Source: Smittium mucronatum (lineage: Eukaryota > Kickxellomycota > Harpellomycetes > Harpellales > Legeriomycetaceae). Taken from it: a DNA stretch of 19,312 nt. Positions 1 to 8,471 of the stretch are shown piece after piece. Both the position numbers and the translations under genes were made by a program. Location of the stretch: NCBI GenBank assembly GCA_001953115.1, contig LSSL01005530.1:1-19312 (forward strand). The letters run 5' to 3'. Under the pieces are notes generated by a model. It saw only the letters and a program-made list of their open reading frames with translations. It was not told the DNA's origin and did not search any database. Position 1 is the stretch's first letter. Each line of letters starts with the position of its first letter.

Positions 1-19
1 AAAAAAAAAAAAAAAAAAA
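1..19. repeat. poly(A) run at window edge
   Basis: Nineteen consecutive A residues open the window and run directly into GTGTCCGGCCT. The run is cut by the window edge, so its true length and origin (simple repeat, or poly-A tail of a retroposed copy lying upstream) cannot be told. Confidence 0.8.
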
Positions 20-1142
20 GTGTCCGGCCTAGAAGAGAATCTCGCACATACACATACTCTATTTGCTGAATCTGAAGGAGTGAAGCCAATTAATAGGGTA
101 TAATGAGGCCTCTGGATAAATCGAATTCCAATTGTCTATACATATATGTGGCAATGAGATTACTGGGCGATAAAGAGATAAATAGCCAATGAGCAGAACG
201 GTGCGGGTATTTGTTTCCATAAAAGACATTATTTTTTATATTTCTGCTATTTAGGAATTAATCAAGTCTTGTCTTGATCAGTTTTTGGCACATTCAAACC
301 CAAGGAAGAGTTCAAGAGAAGATAAAGCCGCCAAGCTGGCAATTAAAATTTCCAGCATTTTCGATTTGGTTCTTTTGTTTGGCAGCTTCTATGTGTATTT
401 ATTGGCCAGTTAATAGTACACGAAAGAGCCTATCACATTGGGTAAATAATAAATGTACTAGCCATTAATAATGGGGGAATCAGGCTTTTTCCCACAAAAC
501 CCCAAAAAGAAATGAGATACGGCCAATTGTTTGTATTTTAGAATGGTGGTTTAGCGGTATTGGAATAGCAGCGAGTATATTTTTGATTGGAGTGGTGGGA
601 AAGAAGTGGAGTTGTAGGTGGAGTTGGAGGTGAGGTGGAGATGGAGTTGGAGGTGGAGGCGGAGGCAGAGGCAGAGGCAATGCGAAGAAGCTGCAATTAT
701 AATAGCGACGGGGCCAAAAACGTGGGTATTGGGCAGAGAGGATTAAAGCCACTGCAAGTGGTTACTGAGGCACGTTGGGAGCAGAAAAAGGCATCTGGTA
801 GTCATATCGGATGGACTAAGGGGAAATAGTGTACTCGTTATGATTGGTCAATCTTTACGTTATGTTTCCAGCGGATTCTTTAGGAATTCTACGATTCTGG
901 CTAGCCAATCTGTGGGTTTGGGGGAATATGAATTGTTGGGAGAGAAGAGGAGCGGGCGTGATTTTCAGCAGGATCACAGCTGGAGGGGATGAGGGGATCT
1001 GGAGGAAACGGCTCAGAGGCTCGGATAGAACCTAATATACCCAATCCCCATCCAATTTCAGAAAGGAGAGTTTCAACTGCTCTAGTAATTACTGTAAACC
1101 AAACCAAGTAAATATGGTTAACATACAATTTTTTCTATGTAG
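20..1142. other. non-coding upstream region, no gene recognised
   Basis: This stretch is less AT-rich than most of the window. Several short open frames lie on both strands (274-468 plus, 480-752 minus, 587-829 plus, 844-1035 plus, 901-1128 minus). None has a recognisable domain, and those over 586-680 are by-products of the polypurine tract. There is a small perfect hairpin at 261-278, with arms ATCAAG and CTTGAT around a 6-nt loop. I read the region as upstream and regulatory DNA for the plus-strand gene at 1461. An unrecognised non-coding RNA or untranslated exon cannot be excluded. Confidence 0.4.
586..680 (+). repeat. degenerate GGAGGT/GGAGGC polypurine repeat
   Basis: About 95 bp are built almost wholly from G and A with occasional T, as imperfect hexamers such as GGAGTT, GGAGGT, GGAGAT, GGAGGC and finally GCAGAG. 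The opposite strand reads as a Pro/Leu-rich frame, which is a composition artefact. Such GA-rich tracts in promoter-proximal DNA can bind GAGA-type factors or form triplex or G-rich structures. That role is inference. Confidence 0.7.
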
Positions 1143-1149
1143 TATAAAA
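1143..1149 (+). promoter_or_regulatory. TATA-like box upstream of the 1461 ORF
   Basis: TATAAAA lies about 310 bp before the start codon of the plus-strand ORF at 1461, with a T-rich leader between (a long T run at about 1360-1378). Position and orientation would suit a core promoter with a 5' UTR of roughly 280 nt. In DNA this AT-rich such a heptamer is common by chance, so the assignment is weak. Confidence 0.3.
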
Positions 1150-1460
1150 CACATTGTTTAGCTCCCCGCCTCAAAGCACGAGGAGCTTATCTAACCTTGC
1201 GCTTCTGCCGAAATTAAATAGTTTATCAATTTCCGTTTTGATTCTACCTTTTTTCATTTCATTTTTTTTATCATTTGACTTTTGACGTTTTTTTAATCTT
1301 TTCTAGGAGTTGGTCTAGTCTCCTATAAACCCAACAAATTCTCATATCCCTCTGTTTCCTCTTTTTTTTTTTTTTTTTGTAACTTCGAGCATCAACTGGT
1401 CGTTCGAGCCCATTAAAAGTCTTTTATTTCCCAAATATTTCTAAAAATTAAAATCCTCCA

Positions 1461-2105
1461 ATGATATGCAATCCAGTAGCGTTAGGAGATCTTCAAATGC
1501 ATCGAAAGCGTCCTTCTGATTCCCCTCTGCTTAATCCCCCTCTAAAAAAACAATCGAGATCTGTCTGTGAGCTGGGCTCCAGGATCCGACATCTCTCTCT
1601 CGACCCCCAATATTCTCATCATTTCGCTTCTTTTCCTGATTCTCCCGATTCTCCATCTCTCTGGTCCTCTACTAACAATACTCACTTTCTCCCCGAATCC
1701 CATTTTCCTACAACTTCCGATTTCGGGTCCAATTCTGATCCCTCCGACTCCCCTCCTCACTCCTCTGATTTTTGTCCCTCAGATCGTGTACCTAAATCTC
1801 GGGATTCTTCTGGGTCCGCTGCTCCCACTCCTTGCGATATCATTCCCCCTAATCCCGAATCTATTTTTTTCCACCATAGTTTGCTGAATAAACCCGACTC
1901 TAACTTGTTGTATTCGGACGTCCCTGCCCCCACTCCCAATTCCCGCTCTCTCGTTCTCTACCGGAAGCCTATTTTTGAACCCCCACTATTGCCTCCCCAG
2001 AATCAAGTTCCTGCTATTCCTACCGACGTTTTTCATCAACGCCCCTTTGATTGTACCAACAATAGCGACCAAGAAGAGGATTTTTCCATGGATCTAGACC
2101 CTTGA
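1461..2105 (+). CDS. unrecognised Ser/Pro-rich 214-residue protein, single exon
   Basis: I do not recognise the family. The 214-residue ORF is intronless here and notably GC-richer than its surroundings, with a strongly pyrimidine-rich coding strand (TCC, CCT, CCC, TTC codons). The product looks disordered. A basic cluster near residues 14-33 (HRKRP ... LKKQSR) could be a nuclear localisation signal. It is followed by a short helix-like patch around residues 35-47 (VCELGSRIRHLSL). Then comes a long region rich in Ser, Pro and Asp, a conserved-looking LVLYRKP patch near residue 166, and an acidic C-terminus ending EEDFSMDLDP. This layout suits a small nuclear regulator or adaptor with short linear motifs, which is inference. 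The start is uncertain: ATG at 1461 and ATG at 1497 both have C at -3. The overlapping open frames (1567-1887 plus, 1542-1760 and 1757-1939 minus) follow from the purine-poor coding strand. Confidence 0.6.
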   Translation: MICNPVALGDLQMHRKRPSDSPLLNPPLKKQSRSVCELGSRIRHLSLDPQYSHHFASFPDSPDSPSLWSSTNNTHFLPESHFPTTSDFGSNSDPSDSPPHSSDFCPSDRVPKSRDSSGSAAPTPCDIIPPNPESIFFHHSLLNKPDSNLLYSDVPAPTPNSRSLVLYRKPIFEPPLLPPQNQVPAIPTDVFHQRPFDCTNNSDQEEDFSMDLDP

Positions 2106-2234
2106 TATCTTTCTTATATTATCTTTTTGTTACTTTCTAAACTGTATTATATTTTGCATAAACTTTTTTTAAAAACTACTTTATATTCTTATCTAGTTTC
2201 CTCTCAATTAATCATTCATAAATTGCTATTCTAG

Positions 2235-2240
2235 TTTATT
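2235..2240 (-). terminator. candidate poly(A) signal for the SUMO protease gene
   Basis: TTTATT on the plus strand (AATAAA on the minus strand), about 215 nt past the protease stop codon. Chance occurrence is likely at this base composition, so the call is tentative. Confidence 0.3.
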
Positions 2241-2345
2241 AATGATTGCTTCAAATTTAATATCGTTCAGAAAAAAAGGATTTAAGTCACAAAATATAGT
2301 TAATCCAGGCAATATATGGGCGGAGGCAGAGAGGAAACAAAAGAG

Positions 2346-2351
2346 AATAAA
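2346..2351 (+). terminator. candidate poly(A) signal for the 1461 gene
   Basis: AATAAA on the plus strand, about 240 nt after the stop codon. It is the first exact hexamer I see downstream of that ORF. The hexamer is frequent by chance in such AT-rich DNA. Confidence 0.35.
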
Positions 2352-2453
2352 TTAAACAGTATCCTTAAATTCTGTAAAATATCACATCTAAATGCTCATC
2401 TCTCTCCCCATTCCAAAAATCCTATGAATCTCGATTGAAAAATGCTAAAACAA

Positions 2454-4612
2454 TTATAGAAGCTTATTATTCAATATCTCATACATCATTTTCTTCCTCA
2501 GGTAGTCAGCATCAGACTGGGAAAAGTCGAATTTAGCTCGCCTGGATTGGTACTCTGCGTATGCACATGCAAATACTCCGCAATCGTACCCGTTTTTTTG
2601 CCCTGGAATGTCCTGAAATTAAAATACATTTTTTTTTTATCAACAAAATATCTTCAAACCTTCTTCACTTTAATTTCCCTTCTGATGAAACATATATATA
2701 TGGCTCTTTTAATTAATAATCGTAAATACCTTTGGTATGATCAAGTTCCAATTACTGGTGTCTAAAGAAGAATTTTTCTTGTTGGAATGTTCTTGGCTCA
2801 AGTAGTCAAGTATAGTATTGAGTATACCATAGTTATCTCCAAACAACGAGTCGTAATACCGAATTTCCCTTTTAAGAATATCAACAACTGCACAGCACCA
2901 GTGGTTGCCTAAATGCAGTGGAATAATAACCATATCTACTGAGAACAAGTCTACTTTCTTCGACCATCTCCTTACTCTTTGATACCCTCCTTTGCTCAAT
3001 GTGGAAAAGAAAAAGGTGTTGAATGTAAACAGTTTTGGGTATGTTGTGGATTCTATAGACCGCGCTGTGATCAATTCCATGTAATAGTTTATAACTTCGT
3101 CATTAAGCCAGTTAGTGCCTTCCAATGTTTTTAAATCGCGTCTTTCCACCACCACATTATTTAGTTGGCATTTTTTATTCGTTTGAAAAGCATTTTGGAT
3201 TATCGAATCAACATTATTTGGAAGAGGTGGCTTCGTGGGAGCCTGAGCCATCCGCTTATGGAGGGAATCCTCGATCTACAACAGAAAAATAAAAATACAG
3301 ATGACCTGATTTTAAATGATTCTCTTAAAACCCAGAAAGCACTAATGTATTGAGCATTATGCTCACACAGGCACAATAATATTTTGTTTTTTTAAAAAAG
3401 ATACCTGCTTCCTCTTTTCGGCATCTCTTAATATGTATGAATCAAAAATTGGAGTCTTTACACTTCTTTTTAATGGTTCTCTAAAATAGATAAAGCAGTT
3501 TTGACATAGAAAATGATTTTTATCTAGACAAAATATGGTTTGGAAATCGAGTTAAGAAATTAGAAATTACATGTCCAAAGCAGCGCGTATTCTTGATTTT
3601 AGAGGGCTAACATCTTTGACATTGATGAGCTCAGCAGAGGCAGTCCTGACGAGTTTTTTAGACTCTCGAGCGTTAGCTGTAATATAGTTTCTGTATAAAT
3701 TCAAATTGTCAAGTTGAAAACTTTTATTTTGAAAATCTAAGTCTCGTTTGGATTCCTTTGAAGTATACGATTCAATAATACCCTTCTTTAGATTCTAAAC
3801 AAATAAAGGTGGCACAAATTTAGATAAAAAGGGGATTCTTCTAAAATAAGTTTTGATGCCAAAGAAATTAACATTTTTACATGGAAAGAAAAATAATTAC
3901 CCAATTGGTAGAAGAATCGTTGAAATTATGATTAAAAACTATGGGTCCAATATCAGATGTTCTATAATACTTTTCTAAATAAAAAAACAATAAATAAATT
4001 AATTTAGTGTTTTTACATTTTTTTATTCATATTTTTTTTAAAAAAAAAAATATTGAAAAAGAAATCCAAACATGAGATTCCTTAGCCAATTCTATGCCAA
4101 TAAAGATAGCTAAGTTTTTAGCAACCAAATCGGCGATTATTTTCTCGTTAACATTGATAAGTATGTAGGGATAATAATTGTGAAATTTAAAAAATCTCAG
4201 CAAATTAAATTTCCATTTTAGTAACCTTTTTCTCGAAAGGGATAAAAGAATAAAGAAAATAAAGATAGCAAAATTGTTACAAATAAATAGAAAAAAGAAT
4301 ACCGATTGGCTTATGAAAAGATGGAGCAGCCGGTTCTGAGTATGAAAGGAAGGGCTCAATGTTTTCGAAAGCAATCCGATCGTCAAAACGATCGAACCCA
4401 AGAATGTATGTGAAAAAATAAAATGCTGATAGAACAACAAATCTAAACCCAGACCATATCCGCAAAAAAACTACAGGATCCAAGAAAAATAAAGGATTGA
4501 TTGAAAATTGCTTTTTTGAGGGATCAGCAAGGCTGATCAATTTTGAATGTGGGAAATACCCAGGGATTTGATCAAGTTGGTGATCTGCCTTCTCTTCTGT
4601 TTCAGGAGACAT
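2454..4612 (-). CDS. SENP1/Ulp1-type SUMO protease, six exons, 462 residues
   Basis: Cysteine protease (clan CE, family C48) expected to mature SUMO precursors and remove SUMO from proteins. Exons in coding order are 4303-4612, 3901-3974, 3571-3794, 3405-3480, 2730-3275 and 2454-2612. All introns are GT-AG, and the phases join without a shift to give 463 codons including the stop. The catalytic domain fills the C-terminal half. WLND is at 284-287, the FNTFFF motif near 313-318, and His353-Trp354 sits in HLGNHW. Asp370 is in YYDS, Gln415 in IPGQKNGYDCG, and Cys421 is the nucleophile. The His-Asp spacing (17) and Gln-Cys spacing (6) equal those of human SENP1. The N-terminus is unusual: residues 41-73 are strongly hydrophobic, with the best membrane candidate at 58-73, followed by a probably disordered linker (about 80-235). 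The ATG at 4610-4612 is the only in-frame ATG and has A at -3. Length is between yeast Ulp1 (about 620) and the bare protease domain. The protease call is firm; the first exon rests on phase agreement. Confidence 0.9.
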
Positions 4613-5472
4613 ATTACTATCGCGCCATCGATTTTTCGGGAATAAGGAGTATGGAGTATTGAAGCAAAACAAAAAAGAAATTTGCTTCTCTCAAGATCAG
4701 TCAAGTAAATGCTAGAAAAAATCAGCCTTTATTAAAAAAATATTCAAAATATTTTCATTTTGTTTTTTTTAGGATTTGACAGTCTATAAAATACCCACAA
4801 AAAATATGCCTGGGAATTTTTAGTCCTCCAAATAGAATCACAAATAAAATTCGACCCCAAATAAGATCACAGAAATGCCCACTGCTATGGCGAATAGAAA
4901 ATATTTTTAATTCTGATTATTCGTCACAACAGAATTCAGCCATATCATTTGTCAATTTTATCTCTTGTGATTGGTTGAAAGTTGCTCGAATAGAAATTAT
5001 AACCACTGAAAATATAGACATAATAATAAGTATTTCTATAAAAAAAATATTAGCGTTAATAATTATAATGATAATATCCATAATCCCGATGAAAATTTTA
5101 TTAATTTATATATATATTTTTAATGCTCTATTTAATACTTTATTTTAGGGGAGTTCATTCTTTTACTCTATAAAATATGTTAAAGTCGTCATAAAAGTAG
5201 TCTGATATCACTTTAATCTATTCAAATAAATTATCTTTTAACTAGTTGGAATAAATGCTATGGTGATGTGTCGCATTAGAAAGAGTGCAAATAACCTCAC
5301 ACTAAATGTCCATGTCTTTTATTAATGCAATAAAAGTTTAGGTATCGACAATCTAACTAGATGAAAAATAATTTGTCTAAAAAATTAAAATAATATTTTC
5401 GAACGAAGAGCTTTCAGTATTTTTTTGCACTAAGCGATAAAAGTTTAGAGTGTGTTAGTAGTAAGAGGTGCT
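4613..5472. other. intergenic region between two minus-strand genes
   Basis: About 860 bp of AT-rich DNA between the start codon of the SUMO protease and the stop codon of the HGH1 homologue. It must hold the protease promoter and the HGH1 3' UTR. No ORF of note. The motif ATAAAAGTTTAG occurs twice near the HGH1 end (around 5330 and 5438), and a TATA run lies near 5108-5120. No core promoter element stands out on the minus strand. Confidence 0.5.
5318..5323 (-). terminator. candidate poly(A) signal for the HGH1 gene
   Basis: TTTATT on the plus strand (AATAAA on the minus strand) about 150 nt downstream of the HGH1 stop codon, a usual distance for a compact invertebrate 3' UTR. The hexamer is cheap at this composition, so confidence is limited. 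Confidence 0.4.
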
Positions 5473-7366
5473 TTATATTTCTTCAAACTCTTGTATTTTA
5501 CTCTCAGCAATATCCTCATCCCGCATAATTAACTGGACTAATCTGTCAATAGCATCGGCGACGTGACTGTCGGTTTCAGCCAAATGCATGGTGCGGACTA
5601 TTGGGTAAACTTTCTTTTCTCTGAGAATGTCCCTGGAGTTCTTGTTGACAGATAGGAGAATCAATGCCTCAATCAGGTACAAGCGAAGTTGGGGATCAGT
5701 CTCTCTTTTCTATTTAATGATAATATATATTAAAAAAAAAGTATATTGGCTTGATATAAAAATATGTAATATTTCTAGAATCAATAAACGGAAATTTCAA
5801 TAAAATATAAAAATTAAATAATAGAAAAAAAAAGAAGAAACTAACCTTATCTTCATCAAGAAGCTGAACCTCTTCAGGCATCCCATCAGAGTCCTAAACA
5901 ATTACAATGCAAATAAAAGTTAGAGAAAAAGTAGCTAGATAATGTCTTTTTCAGCATCATTAATTAAGGGAAAATAAGAGGCTTTTATTCTAAAATGAAT
6001 TTTAACCTCTTCGTCGTAGTCTTCATTTCCTAAAATAGGTAAGAGAATGTAAGGAAGAATGTTTATCTGTTCTGGATCCAAAAGCTGCATGACATTCTCA
6101 TAGCTGAAGCAGATGTTTCTAAAAAAAAAAAAAAATTTTTGAATGTGGTAAAAAATTGTAGAGCACAATATTAAATAAATAAAAAAGAGGAAAGTAAAGT
6201 ACAATATAATATATAGTAAATACATGTAGTGAAATTATAGAGAGGAATATGAAAAAGAGGGAAATTTATAAAGTGGAATCACATACTTGATGACAGAAAT
6301 GACTCCACCACGACGAATAACGTCAGGATATTCAGAAAAAACGATGATCTTGGTGATTGGCTGTTTACCATCAACTCTGGTTGATAAAAAATAGTCTCTT
6401 CCCTCTTTTATCTAAGATTATTCAATAAATTGGTCCAAAACTAAAGATAAATTTAAAAAAAAAAAAGCTTATGAAAAGAAACCTACAGTTGTTAGCTCTG
6501 CAAATACACTTGCCAAAAAATCAAAATTAGCCCTTTTGTTTATGCTATCAGTGACCCCGAGCAAAAATAGCTGCACAAACTGATCCATTGCAAGATCTGA
6601 CTTAATAATATTATCTTTTTGCGTGATTTTTAACTCAAGAATCTTTGTTGCTATTTCAGAATCCTTAGTTAAATTAGATAGAAGCATGCAGTACAAATCA
6701 GCCATAACGTTAGTCGCATCCTAAATAAGATCACAAATTTTTTTTTTAGAACAAAAAAACAAAAAAGCTCCACTCTTTGAAAATGCTGGTTTTAAAGGAA
6801 TAAAAGACTTGCAGTTATTTTTTCGGCAACGAACTTTAAACTCTCTACACCTCGAAACTCTTTCCGAGGCTCTGGGTCATAGGTAAGATTGATTAGGATC
6901 TTTACTGCATCATGGGAAATGATCTATACATGAAAAAAAAAGAATTAATAAAAAAGTTCATGTAATTATGGCTTTTTTAAAAAGCATGTACCCCCTCCGC
7001 CCGACATTGAACGAGTAGTACAGGGACTATAGAGCTTGATTTCTTAACGAAATGAGAGTAGAATTCTGATCCAGGTTTCGAAAACCCGGTTAGATAGTTA
7101 ATGGCATAGGTTCTGACCTGCAAAAAAAAATCAAGGAGGTTAATATATAGGAAATATATAAAATTATATATACCCAGTAAATAATATCTTACATCTTCCC
7201 TTTCACTGTCCAAAAAGCCTAGCAACTATTAATAAAAGAAAAAAAAACAAAGGATTAAGCCCGATTAGTAGATATTGCATACTCTTTCGAAAAAGAATTG
7301 CGAATTTACTTTTAAAACTCTTTATTTATTGTATACATAGACACTTACTTCATCCAAATGCTCCAT
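5473..7366 (-). CDS. HGH1: HGH1 homologue (eEF2 folding factor), nine exons, 347 residues
   Basis: Armadillo-like cytosolic protein. Yeast Hgh1 helps fold elongation factor eEF2 together with the TRiC/CCT and Hsp90 chaperone systems. Exons in coding order are 7349-7366, 7193-7225, 6992-7117, 6813-6923, 6487-6720, 6287-6411, 6007-6118, 5846-5893 and 5473-5709. They join in frame to 348 codons including the stop; human HGH1 has about 390 residues. Recognition rests on RRGGVISVIKNICF at 207-220, LPYILLPILGNEDYDEE at 237-253 (human: LPFLLLPLAGPEDFSEEE), and the C-terminal DUF384 region from about 275. That last region includes YLIEALILL, then VYPIVRTMH near 303-311, where the human protein has YLILRELH. 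The N-terminal part contains DUF383-type helical repeats. The start ATG sits in GACATGG, a good context. Exons 1 and 2 are only 18 and 33 nt, and the intron after exon 4 begins with GC. The 16-residue acidic exon 8 is the least conserved piece. The family call is firm; the two tiny 5' exons are inferred from splice sites and phase. Confidence 0.92.
6721..6812 (-). other. GC-AG intron in the HGH1 gene
   Basis: The exon before this intron reads GCC GAA AAA ATA ACT and is followed by GCAAGTCTTT. The next exon begins GAT GCG ACT after an ordinary TTATTTAG acceptor. Splicing at GC keeps phase 0 and joins two conserved HGH1 segments (EKIT to DATNVMADLY). The nearest GT option, four bases further on, shifts phase and meets a TAA within four codons. 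The donor is otherwise consensus (GCAAGT), but the last exon base is T instead of the usual G. A sequencing or assembly error of T to C would also explain it. Confidence 0.75.
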
Positions 7367-8454
7367 GTCTATTGTTTTTCTTTGGTTTTTGAAACTGAAG
7401 AGCTTTTTTTATGTTATGATTTTCGATAAAGCGACTAAAGATTTTTAACTGAAAGAATCAAAATCAAGAACGAAATCAAAATCAAAAAACATGCAAACCA
7501 TTCATATCTTTGTTAAATTCTAGTTTTTTGATTAATTTTGGCTAATTTTTGCGTATCAATATGTCCGCAAAAATCACCAACCATTTTACACCTCTATTTG
7601 ATTAGTAATTCGTCTATTACTAATCCCTATGGAAAAAATATTTCTAATTTCCCATTAATAAAACAACCCTAGTTTGGCTATTTATTCGTTGGCATTCTTC
7701 CATAAAGATACATTTTAATGCTTTAAATGTTTAAAAACTGAAAAATTATGCTAAAATAAGTAAAGAAATTTTAGATTTCTGGATTTTTTTTGTAATTGTC
7801 TGAAAATGAGTTTAAGATTCTGACAAATCGTGTTTTGACTATATAAAAACCCGCTTTCTTTTTTTGGATTATTTATAAGGTCATTCTTTTGTAACCAGAA
7901 AATTTTAACATGTAAATAATTGGTTATAAAATAAATTAAACATCACAGAACCAATAATAATTGAAAAACAAACTAGTTATAATAATATTTCAACATTTTA
8001 CCAATGGAAGACTTTTTTTGTATTCTAATTACAGATTAAGCAATAATTTTATAGACCAAAAATATTAGTTTTTCAAATTAGGAAATAGTAAATTTTTAAT
8101 AGAAAAGTGTCCGACCTCTTAGACAATCTGCCAATCATCCTAATCTATTTAGAAATCGCTTAAATCGCCCGAAAACATATTATTTTAACCAAAACTATTC
8201 TAATTTTCCTAAATACATAATTATTTATGCTAAACGTGGCTAATTTCTTCATGAAATTCAAAAAAATATCTTAATCACCCATTTCGAGTTTTACTTTCCT
8301 AGAAAAAAAGAGTTTTTTTGGTGTATTAAAAAAAATTATGTATTCACAACAAGAAAATATGAAAAAAAATTAATGAATGCTTTCTTTAATGTAAACACTA
8401 GTTTATTTGAAACCAAATCTTCCAGAAAATTGTAATGAAATTTGATGGTTTCAA

Positions 8455-8471
8455 GGGGGGGGGGGTGGCGG
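8455..8471 (+). repeat. G-run in AT-rich DNA
   Basis: Eleven consecutive G residues (8455-8465), then T, GG, C and GGG. This is the longest G tract in the window, in surroundings with almost no G clusters. It could support a G-quadruplex on the plus strand, or be an unstable mononucleotide microsatellite. Homopolymer length may be unreliable. Confidence 0.8.

Larger units (their letters stand above)
2106..2453. other. convergent 3' intergenic region
   Basis: An AT-rich 348-bp gap separates the stop codons of two convergent genes, the plus-strand ORF ending at 2105 and the SUMO protease ending at 2454. No ORF or RNA gene is visible. It holds one candidate polyadenylation signal for each strand. 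If both are used, the two 3' UTRs would overlap. Confidence 0.6.

Noticed and set aside
480..752. Proline-rich minus-strand ORF over the polypurine tract
   Set aside because: The Pro/Leu run is the reverse reading of the GGAGGT repeat. No domain and no flanking gene structure.
1160..1190. Short hairpin GCTCC...GGAGC upstream of the 1461 gene
   Set aside because: Only five pairs with a long loop; not distinguishable from chance.
1567..1887. 106-codon plus-strand frame, very hydrophobic, inside the 214-residue ORF
   Set aside because: It is a shifted frame of a pyrimidine-rich coding sequence, where Leu/Ile/Pro codons and lack of stops are automatic.
4027..4440. 137-codon minus-strand ORF in and beyond intron 1 of the SUMO protease
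   Set aside because: A third of it overlaps exon 1 in a different frame. The rest (about 92 codons) is near chance for this composition, is rich in Phe/Ile/Leu/Lys, and lacks a convincing acceptor-donor pair. The intron splices cleanly without it.
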